A stretch of 64,000 bases of DNA from Bemisia tabaci (lineage: Eukaryota > Arthropoda > Insecta > Hemiptera > Aleyrodidae). The notes below the pieces were generated by a model that saw only the letters and a program-made list of their open reading frames with translations, was not told the origin of the DNA and did not search any database. How positions within the stretch are numbered: position 1 is the first letter of the stretch; each line of letters starts with the position of its first letter. Location of the stretch: NCBI RefSeq assembly GCF_918797505.1, contig NC_092796.1:32126098-32190097 (forward strand), written 5' to 3'. Position numbers and translations under genes: made by a program. This document shows positions 53,980 through 64,000 of this stretch, one piece after another.

Positions 53980-54232
53980 CTGCCGTGCTAAGGAATAACG
54001 CCGTATGGGCCTTCAGACGTTGCCAAGTTTCCTCCAATAAAAACCGAATTTACCAGCAAAATTGCGAATATTATTTTCCTAAATTTTTAGACAATTTTGT
54101 AAGCAATTTCATCTGATACATCTGAAAATTTCAAAGAAAAATGTGCATGATTGTCGTCAAAAATACATGTTTTATCAAGGGTTATTTGGCAACTCTTGAA
54201 TGGTCATACGGCGTTCTTCCTTAGCACGGCAG
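53980..54232. mobile_element. Family A element (last before the gap)
   Basis: Ends CTGCCGTGCTAAGGAATAAC and TTCTTCCTTAGCACGGCAG, 253 bp, typical core. No A copy is seen to its right. Confidence 0.85.
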
Positions 54233-54263
54233 TGTACTCTACTCGTGAGTGCGCGTAGTGGAA

Positions 54264-54400
54264 CGTGTGACCTTAGTTGGGTTTGGTTTGGTTACGCAAC
54301 TAAACTAACTCCCAGGCAAAGCGGATGGTATCGCCGGTATTTGAAGGCGCTCAAAGCTGGTGTCGTGCTTTTGAAGTTATTTCCCCTAAAACTTTACATG
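54264..54400. repeat. Repeat U, third copy
   Basis: TTAGTTGGGTTTGGTTTGG, TTACGCAACTAAACTAACTC, GTATCGCC and TTTGAAGGCGC follow the U order with about one change in five. Confidence 0.55.
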
Positions 54401-56580
54401 ACGTAATCGTTGCAATTTGACGAGTTAACACGCCTGCCTGTGACTGTCTAAGACATGTACAACAGTTTCATGTACCACTTAAAAATTACCATGAAGGAAT
54501 AAAATATGGAAAATATTAAGGAAATAAAACTTTTACTAACTTTGAATCTGATAAACTGCCCAAAAGGTGAGACTGGGGCGGATAATATGCATCCCTAGAT
54601 TTATCTGACGAACTCAGCTGCTCGGCAAAGTGTGAGTGCCATCTGCAAAAAGAGAAAAATGAAACAACTAAGATGAGAAAAGCATGCCCAGTTATAGTAG
54701 AATACATGATATCTTGAATCTAAAAAGAGTGGTGACGTATTACTAGAACGTTCAAGGAGAAAATCGCATATCTTACATTCCTTTGAACCTCCCTGGAGAA
54801 TGAGTTGAAATTGTAAATTTTAAATCGTTTGGGTATTTTTTCATTTATTATTATTATAATTTATACCGGGAGTGCTTCTGACACAAGTTATCACACGCAT
54901 CTCACTTACAGGCTGCATTAAATTTAGATTCTATTATGCGTGACATAGAGCGTGAGTGAAAAGCGAGAGGAAGAATGTTTTTAGTAATTAAACTAGTAAA
55001 CGTATTCTTTTTGACTAATCAAGGAAAGACCGAGAATTTCAAAATTCCTATGTTCTTTTAGTCTATACTATTATTGTAATGATGTTTGTTATAATTACTT
55101 AATTTAATTTAATTCATTTAGATAGACAAGACAGATTCTTGTAGTAGTTCCATTTTTTCTGAAAAAAAAAAAATTGTTTTAAAAAAATTGATGAACGTCC
55201 AGTCACAGATATTAACAACATATCAGGAAAAAACGAATAGCTTAACCAGCTAAAACTTTGAAGTCTATAAAAAACAGATTTAGCCCTTAATATGTTTTTG
55301 TCCATCATATGAACCTTCATGATTAGAGTTCCTTCATGTTCTCATGCAAAGTTTTAAAGCCAGCGGCTGTGCGTTTTTAATTTCAAATGGAAATCGCATA
55401 CATTTGATTCGTGGTTAGTTGAAGAAAAATAGATCGTTAGCAAAGGACGTAATTCCCATGCATGGGATTGCCACCCCGTTGAGGTCCAGTTACAAAAGGA
55501 CCTTCCCTCAATACAACTGCCGCAGGCCCTGTACGCTTCCCGCTGAGAGTTAATCGCATGCACGCCGCATGATGAGGTATGACACCAACAGATTGGACCA
55601 ACAGAGATCACAGTCCCAGCGAGTGGGGATTCTCGAGTCTGAGCGGGCGATAAATATCTCGTCTTGCGCCTTCAAACTCGTGAGATGCAACAACTCACTC
55701 ATTACTGCCACCCGATGTGGGGATGGGCCTCTTCTGTGCCCTGTGTCTTTCAATCCTCGTTCCTGTTGGACCATGACGTACTAAGTTGAAACATTAAAGA
55801 TGCGACGATTTTCGACACAAAGGATTATTTTTGCCTACACCTAAAATTGAAGGCGAAGCACGAACTGCGATCGAAAGCATGAAACATCGTGTAACTTTAA
55901 ACCCTGAATAGAACGAGGAAATATATAACTCTAACCAACTAGGAAATCACCAATAAGGATTAAACTATATTCAAGTAAAATACTTGAGCACAAACAAATC
56001 ATTGGCTAGTAGGCGCTCCGATCTGGGTTTTTTTTTTTTTTTTTTTTTTGCGCCAACAGTGTTCTACGAAAATTTTTTAAGGAGAGCCATGTAGCGAAAT
56101 GTTTGAATTCGCCTCTTGTCCAGTGGTGCATTATTTTACAATCACGCTTTTAGGAATGCTAGTGGATTTTTGCTTGACAATTTAAAATTTGCGCTGACTT
56201 CGCGGAATTTCTTCCTATTTTATGCAGGGGTGCATGCAGCCGAGGTTAGCTAACCCGACGGTACAAATGCACAAAGACGTTCCTTCAGCACCCAGCGGCC
56301 CAGCGGGGAAGTTTACACACCCGTCGATATTGAAGCTAAACGGAGCGTCAAAGAACAGCCACCTCTTGACTTTCGATTCACCACCCCCAACCCACCCCAC
56401 CCCACCTCACACCCCCCCGCCCGGGAGAAAAGTCGAATGCGTCTCGCTCGTTTGACGGATCAAAAAGGCGTTAAGCAAAAAATCCCCCGCTATCAATCGG
56501 AAGCAAACACAGCTCGCATTAGAGGGATTCATTTCGGAATAGTATACAGAGTATATTTACGATCAAGGCGGCTGGAAGAG
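54400..56580. other. Largely unique sequence, no gene recognised
   Basis: AT-rich sequence with a moderate-GC patch at 55480-55780, a T run at about 56029-56050 and one V-family remnant. Short open frames exist on both strands but none has a recognisable motif. Confidence 0.4.
56105..56140. repeat. Diverged end of family V
   Basis: Reverse complement carries CACCACTGGACAAG followed by CGAATT, close to the V terminus GACCACTAGACAAGG at the left edge of the window. Only one end is present. Confidence 0.4.
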
Positions 56581-57110
56581 TTGAAGGGATGACGAAGTGC
56601 GAAGGGATGGAAAATCAGACGGAGATAGATTTCAAACTAGAAGAAAAACCCAGAGGGAAGGAGACGGAAAATACGCGCGAGGAGCGGGCGCGAGAGAGAG
56701 ACGACGAGCTGAGAAGGAGGGATGCTGGGCTGGGCAGGAGGAAAAAAGGAAAGAGTATAAGACGGGCCGGGCAGGATCAGGGTCTGAATTCAGAACGTTT
56801 GCTTTCAATGGCGTAATTTCATTTCAATCCTCTGTAATTTGAAAATCGATGCAACCCCCTCCCCACCGCCCCCACCCCCTATAGTCTCGAATATTTACAT
56901 GATAAATTGAATAAGCTCTCTCCATACAATCCGGCCAGAACAATAGCCTTAACTTTTACTTCATTATCTAAACAGTTTCTTTTTCCGTCTTTTCTTCAGC
57001 CAGCTTTCTTCCCTTCCCTCTCGGTTTTTCACCGCCCCTATCTCCCTCCCTCCTCTCCTCCCTCGACCTCTTCCTTGGCTCCGGCTCCGATCATATTGCC
57101 GTCCCTGGAA
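56580..57110. other. Purine-rich then pyrimidine-rich GC-elevated segment
   Basis: About 56585-56780 is strongly purine-biased (AG-rich) on the plus strand. About 56985-57080 is pyrimidine-biased (CCCTCC, CTTCC). The open frames across it are compositionally biased (Arg/Glu-rich or Ser/Pro-rich) and resemble no family I know. It could be an untranslated exon or a regulatory element. Coding function is not supported. Confidence 0.35.
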
Positions 57111-57119
57111 GTCAACAGT

Positions 57120-60100
57120 TTTCTTTTTCTTTCTATTTTTTCGGCCGCGACGTTAAATTTGTTTAATCCGCTTTGCCCAATAAACCAAATGCGCTCTGTC
57201 ACCCTCAAGTGATGCCAACGGTACCAGTCCAATCAAACTTATATGCGCGCTATTAGTATTGCGCCCCAGAGAGGCCATACAGATCGATTTGTTCTCATCG
57301 CTAGTATTAGAAGGGATTATGTCATTGTTATTGTTTGGATTCAATTCGATGTAATGGAGTACGTTTGGTGACGTCATCATCAATAGCATCTGTGGGCAAG
57401 TGGATACCTGTATTGGTAAATTTTAATGTTTTAGATGCAAGGAAAGAAATTGATTTTATACCCATCGACCCTGCGATTTTTCTTTAGCCTCGCTAAAGTT
57501 TGAACTGTTGGAAGGAATCGTGGGGTGAATTCTACTGTGAAATTACAAAACTCGATCGTGGCATTCTAAAATTTCGTCTTCTTTTTACTTTGAGATAATG
57601 TTACAGTGCATTTTTTGCATGAAATTAACGGAGAATATTCGTAGAAAAGAAAAATCACACGCAATTTCGTCCAATCAATAACGAGTACCACGTGCTTCTC
57701 TGAGACGTAAAATATGGACGGCGTTTAGCAGAAAGGAACTAAGCCACGATAGCTATTGCGGATTTTAATTGAGCAATTAAATTTTTTACTCGAGATCATT
57801 TGTAAGCTAGTTGTTTTATACCTTTGAGGAATTGGCCTCGTATGTAGAAAATTCAATAAAATGTGTAAAAAAAATCCGCACAACCTTTTTCATGGAAAAA
57901 TTAAATTGCCCAATTAAATGTAAGCACAAAAACACAAAACTCGATCGCGGCATTCCAAAACACCTCCCTTTTACTTTAAGATAAATGAAACAGCTGATAT
58001 GGCTTGGTTCCTTATTTTTGCTTAACGCGATCCAAATGTACTATGGGAAAGCTTCAACATCACAAACTGAGATTGGTGGTTTTGAAGTTTCACCATCAAG
58101 TTGTATCCAAATATCCAACTGAGGCTCATAAAGTGCCCCCCCCCCCCCCCCCCCGTCGTGCAAGGAATGAAAAATAATGACTAGACCAGGAGAGCTTTAA
58201 GTAATTACCATCGCGGTATTTAAAAGTTTTAGCGCATTTTTTTTTCTTTTTTTAAAAAAATATTATTTAATATTTTTCCATGAAGTTTTTGAAAATATTC
58301 TAAAAAGGGATGAAAGTCCCAACCATATCTTCGTGCAATAACTATGATCTTCCTCCAGATATTTGACATAAGACAGGAGGTCGGCCGAACAACTTTTCTA
58401 ACCAAAATAAGCGTTTTTTTTCTATTTCACTTGTAATGACGACTGACCCTAAAAGGTGTGCAAATAGAAAATATGGGATAAAAAATTCAGTTTAACACGA
58501 TGGGAGTGAAAAAAAGTGAAAATCGAAAAATCTCGAGGGTAATCAAGACAAGATCTCCGGAATTGATGGGCACTGATTGAAAATTCACTTCGAAACTATA
58601 TGCATGAATGAACTTCCACTGATATTAAGGACAATGATACATGATAAAGTAGAAATGAAACGATGTAAATATTGAATTATAAACTACAAGGAAAATGTGA
58701 AGAAATGTGTTGTTTATATTATCTTTGGAGGAGTTTGCGCATAGTTTTTGAAAACATTTTCACCGCTAATAACTGTCCGGAGAATTGAAACAGAATTGCA
58801 ATGATTCAATTCTTAATATCAAAAGCTGACATAAGCACCAATGCTCTCACAACAAAGTCTTCAACTGAACCTAATCCACGACCCTTTTAAATTAATTAGG
58901 TGTTGTGGTTTCAGATATCACGCTGACGTAATCGAATGAAGTAAGCATGAATTAACACTCGTTTGTATTCATGTACTATAATAAGAAAATAGAGGAATGA
59001 ATAGAACTAGAAAAAATGATGAGCGAATAAAAATATTAAATAGCTAAGGTCAAAAAGAAATTGCTTCATGGAGATAAATAAGAAATTTTCCTCATTTTCA
59101 AACTATCAACACACGGCATGTTGGGGGCGGGGGGGGGGAGACTTAAGAGGGGTGTGTATTAAGCCTTATACATCATTTAAGTATACGTTTAGGAAGTAAC
59201 TTAAAAGAATTCACTGAGAACTCGTAACCAGAACTGGAAAGGATGAAGGATAAATGTTTAATGGAGCTGAGCTGCACTTGAACCGATTCTATACATTGAG
59301 GAGGACAAAAGCGTAGCGACGCAGATGGACACATACAAAAATCTGCAAGTATAAATATGAAATGTAAACACTAATATAATTTGTTCCGCAGACTTGAAAC
59401 CGTGAAAATTAAAGTAGGTAGCAGGTTAACACACATAAAAAATCTGACTTTATGATCCTGCAAATTCTTCGCCTATAAGTTGCTTTCCTAATACGGTGGA
59501 ATATTTTGGAATATTTAGTATGAACTTAGTTCTCGTTTTTCATTGAGAAGTAAGAATATGATATGGGGTTTTTTCATTGTTTTTGTATCTTTTATTTCTC
59601 GTTTTTGGAGCCTATAGATTAAGTTTTAGTTCTTTGTTTCCCAGTAATGTAATTTTGAAAGGTTTTATTTAGCTAGAAAAAGCGGCATAATTTTTCCAAC
59701 AGTGGACGTGATTTCTTCATGAATTTTCTTATTTTATATATTTATTTTTTCTTTCCAAATTTTAACTTGTCTCTCGCACAACCAGGCGGTACAACTTGTT
59801 CGATCAAGTCACGTAAGATAATTTTGACTTTATGCGATAAATCGATGTCCAGTAAAATTTTATTTCAATGAGTGATGCGTAATAGAACCCTCACTGCTAA
59901 TACAGTTATTTGGAATCAAAATAAAGACGCTAAAGCGTATATGGGCGGGCGAGAAAAATCATTTAAGTATGTTGGATTTTTTTTTTTCAATATAACATAC
60001 TGTCTTATGACCCGTGCGTCTACCACAAACAGTTGGTGAAAAATCTTCACCATCATCTCAATGAAAAGTCGCTGGTGTACCGTCTAGGAACATTTTTAAT

Positions 60101-63100
60101 ACAGAATTCGAATTTTGTATCTGGATTATTCATGTGCGACAGATATACTTATAAAAGAAAGTTTCGAAAATCTACATTGTTCCATGCTGAGAGCCAGCTG
60201 ATGTATAATGTTTCTAATTTTCATAAAAGCACATGTTTTTCAATTATTTTCGCCTAAAATACAACTGTTGGGCGCTGATTAGTGCGCAGTTTTTGAAATT
60301 TTGAGAAAAGCATATTAACATGTTCAATATTGGGTGGAACCTCGTGGTGGGGAGAAAGTTCAAGCTCCCGTTTTGATGCTTAAAAATTGGATTGTACCAT
60401 TGAATTTTTCACAAAATATATTTCAAGGCTTGATTTATTTGAAATGTTTCAGACATTGCACGTATGCGCATTATCCGCGAAACCCCAAAATTATTAAAGA
60501 TCGTATCATCTTTATCTAACTTCATTCTAAAGTAGGAATATTTCAAACAAGCAGAAATTATTCATGAAAGGAAAAAACTTTATTTTTTGAAATGGAACCA
60601 TCTGTTTCACTTAAATTCCTCTACCGATTGTGAAACATAAATTCTTCAGCATCATATTTCTTCTCCTCTGCGTGTTTTAGCTTAAAATTCGATAAAATCC
60701 AACTAGTATAATGGGATTTTAGTGAGAGATAAACACATTTATGACCTTAATAGAATAAAAAGAGGACGTATTGTGCCTCGAAGGGCGAATCCTCTCGGAA
60801 ATCTCCTGGGAACAAGAGATAGAAAGTACGAAAAATATGTAAAATGACCCAACTCTCATCACTTAATTTAAAAATCGAAATATGTATGGAAAAAATATAA
60901 ACTTTTAAAATGCTTTTATTGTTGTCACGCTTTCATCGTAGGCTCAAGTATTTATTTAATTATTGAATCAAGTAAAACTGCTTACTTTAAACCAGAATTT
61001 CTTAGTTATCAATAGTTCAATTTTAATTATATGTAAATAGAATAAAAAATGAAATCCTACTTTTAGGCTATTTGTGTTCCAACAATGATATATATTTTTT
61101 AGAATGTTTATTTTTTAAAAAAAATCAACACAAAATTTTAGAGAAAAGTGCGAAACTGAATGTAAGAAATTTTTTAGATGAGATTTATCCAAGGAGTGCG
61201 ACAACATATTTAAGAAAATAAATTGAGTCCTATTGGAATAAAAAAGCAGTTTTCAAGTTTTTCTACACATTTACTTATGCATCCCTATTCCATAGGTCAA
61301 GTACTCTTAAAGTTTGCATTTAATTTTCTCCGAAATCCTATTAAGCTCATTCGTTTATTTACTAAACTTTTTAGTAATAGACTAAGAAAAAATTAATCTT
61401 CAAGTTCTATTAGCAAATTTCACATGTTTGTTTTTCTGGAATTTAATATGTGGAGTGGAATTGTTTATAGCTTTGTCTATAAATTTATTAAGGTATGCTC
61501 AAAGTATACGATAGATACATGCGATCTACTTTTTTCCATTTGCAAGTGGAATTGAATTGAATTGTATTGATGAGTATCACGGTGAACCGAAAAAGAGCAG
61601 AAAACCTAACCTAGCGGGATGCACTGGTATAGCACGGTTATTTTTGGTCTGGGTCAACAACTCGTCTAATATTTAATTCAGATCCTTTCATAAACTAACG
61701 TACGTACAAACTTCTTCTAGACTGAAAAAATGTTTTTCATTATTTATTTAATTTATGTATCCGGAAACAAGTTGCAACGTTTCATCAACTTCAGAAAAAT
61801 TTTATCGGGTAGATTACAATTTTTCCGCGGTTCAAATATTGTCGATCGCGATAATTTTTTCTTTCTTTTTTCCCTCGTCACGTCAATGGAATTTTCGAAA
61901 ATTTCATCGTGACGCTAAAATATAGCGTTACTGAGTAAAAATTTGACGATAGTTAGTTTGTCATAGAAAAAGAAAATTCCGAAAAAAAATTTATTTCAAA
62001 ATTGTTAGAAAAAAATGAATTCACTAAATTCATAAAACTAAAATTATTACATTTTGACGTGAGTTCCCCCGCCCCCTCAACTTCATTACTGGTCTAGATT
62101 TAGGTCATCACATGTGAGCTTTAAAAACTGACTGGAATCAGTTGAAATTTGTCAAACATACTATGCACATGATTGATTTGGACTAATGAATGAAAAACTT
62201 GTAGTTGCAGGAATTTGAAAATGGTTGAACGCTTTCTGATAATCTTAGAATCATAAATGTGAACTAACTTAACGAATTCTGTTACCTCCGGTGCAAAAAT
62301 AATAATATGTTTTGGGAAATTGTAAAACCTTTCGACTACTTTCGAGGATTCCAAGTGTGTAATGGCAATAAAGCTCAAATAGTTGAGTTTCACTTTAATT
62401 TTGCTCAAAATTCTACCTTATCCGCAATCTATATTTCTCTCTAACACGAAATAGACTTTGACCAAATTTTGCACCAAGGAAAAGAAGAAAAAGAAGAAAT
62501 AAACATTTGCACGGTGCGATATTATTTCAGAAATGGGAATCAATATTTCAAGGGTTTTACGGAAATTCGCCTTTCTAACATCACTAGCATGCTTAACACT
62601 AATTCATAGTTTGCAGTATCATGTCAAATTATGATTCCGATTTTTAATTTTTTTTCCCTGTAAATTTTTTCTTCCGACTGCTAATGTTTGGGTGACCAGC
62701 TGAAACGTCCCAGTTTTGTTCTTTAATACTTTTGACCGCGTTTCCCTTTTGTTTACTTGGTTGGTTCTTTATCCCCCTCTCATTGTCGTTGGCTGCTTTG
62801 TATATATAAAATTGTACCGCATTATTCCCTTAAGAGACTCAAAATATTTTGTCGATAGGGAAAGTCTAAACATGGGTATCTTGAATTCAAACGTCACGTC
62901 ATAAATTTCCCTTCTTTTTCAAAGTTTTATTTGATGGTTATTCATTTTTTTAAAAAAACCCAACACAGAGCTCTCCTTGAAATTCCCTGAGAATCGTCTT
63001 CATTCGTTCAAAGATGCACTCAAAGAAAATTTCAATTGGATATTTTAGTTACTTTTCTTTGAATCACATTTAAAAAGGAAGTATGAATGAGATTGTGAAT

Positions 63101-63324
63101 GAATTGCAAAAAGAGGAATGACAGGACAACACACTTAAACTACCAATCTGAGACGCCTAATTTTTTTTTAACAAGGACAGAAAATTCAAAAATTCTCGTT
63201 CTTCTAATGCATTATTTAAATTCACGTTGTCTCTTAATACATTTATATTTATTTAATTTAATTCTAATAGATAGGTGCAAGGCATATAGCTCTTGCAGCA
63301 TACTTTAAAATAAATTTTGTTATG
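57120..63324. other. Element-poor AT-rich stretch beside Optix (probable intron)
   Basis: No copy of the families that crowd the first 54 kb is found here, apart from one E/F-like remnant near 57716. The DNA is AT-rich with scattered T and A runs, a C run (about 58136-58154) and a G run (about 59127-59140). Two related stretches, each with ACAAAACTCGATCG and TTTTACTTT, lie at 57544-57600 and 57930-57990. No exon with recognisable protein similarity was seen on either strand. It lies downstream of the Optix donor in transcription order. Confidence 0.6.
57716..57745. repeat. Remnant of an E/F-type terminal inverted repeat
   Basis: Contains GGACGGCGTTTAGC followed by AAAGGAACTAAG, matching the GGACG..TT..AAAGGAACTA core of families E and F. 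No second end is visible nearby. Confidence 0.45.
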
Positions 63325-63665
63325 AAAAAAATTTGAAATGGGGGATTTTGAATCGTTGCCATGCAGATGGACTTTTTTGGAGTTTAACACTGTCTTTAAA
63401 TGGAAAGAAGCTGGGAATGGAGTGTATTTAAGCTGATGGGGACTTTTTGGAACGGGAACCCTATACGCACATATTTCCTAATTTTGGTTTTAAAAAAATG
63501 CGAGATGGGATATTTTGAATCTATGGGATGCAGATGGACTGTTTTGGAGTGTAGCCCTGCATTTAAATGGAAAGAAGTTGAGAATGAGATGGTGTTGGAA
63601 TCGGGTGTATTTATACTGATAGGGACTTTTTGGGTCTGGAACCCTATGCATATAGTTCCTTTCCT
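63325..63665. repeat. 167-bp tandem duplication next to the Optix donor
   Basis: Two direct, diverged copies lie head to tail. The landmark GCAGATGGACT occurs at 63363 and again at 63530, giving a 167-bp period. Other shared landmarks in the same order are TTTTGAATC, TTTAAATGGAAAGAAG, GACTTTTTGG and GGAACCCTAT. The second copy ends about 50 bp from the exon, in the downstream intron. A small open frame across it (63400-63675) follows the duplication and has no protein character. Confidence 0.85.
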
Positions 63666-63684
63666 TTCAGGATAAATATAATTA

Positions 63685-64000
<316 letters not shown>

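Noticed and set aside
56589..56842. Arg/Glu-rich protein
   Set aside because: It follows a purine-rich stretch; the two overlapping frames are equally biased and no domain is seen.

Overview
This is eukaryotic, animal-type DNA. The only confident protein-coding sequence is one exon at the right edge (63716-64000, minus strand) encoding the end of the SIX domain and the whole homeodomain of the SIX3/6 subfamily protein Optix, ended by a consensus splice donor. The rest is AT-rich non-coding DNA packed with short inverted-repeat transposons. The exon, the LINE/SINE relics and the mariner relic fit an insect. A hemipteran is my guess from overall texture only; the species cannot be read from this window.

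Layout. From 1 to about 54.4 kb, short non-autonomous elements lie every few hundred bases. I give them private letters. Family A (termini CTGCCGTGC, about 250 bp, 4-bp target duplications) has about 20 copies or fragments. Family C (about 255 bp) and family D (hAT-like, CAGGGCCGGATT ends, with internal 69-78 bp tandem repeats) are next. G, B, E/F, Q, S, Z, P, L, V and AC are other inverted-repeat families. H, I, J, K, M, N and O share CAC(T/G)-type ends, A/T tracts just inside the ends and mostly 2-bp duplications, but each has a different interior built from its own iterated short palindrome. Several insertions are nested (F in G, H in C, H in G, A in C, A in E, a SINE in A, a LINE piece in AA), so their relative ages can be read.

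From about 54.4 to 63.3 kb the families almost vanish and the sequence is mostly unique and AT-rich. This lies on the downstream side of the Optix exon, so it is probably intron or regulatory DNA. A 167-bp tandem duplication sits next to the splice donor. I could not find the downstream Optix exon. GC-rich islands (near 4.1, 10.3, 20.0, 22.3, 34.1, 44.3, 47.4, 50.2 and 56.7 kb) hold no recognisable coding sequence but could be promoters or untranslated exons.

Nothing here forms an operon, CRISPR array or multi-gene system. The most unusual content is the group of CAC(T/G) elements with motif-iterated interiors, and the contrast between the element-rich 54 kb and the element-poor flank of Optix. 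Element boundaries are read by eye and may be off by about 10 bp.
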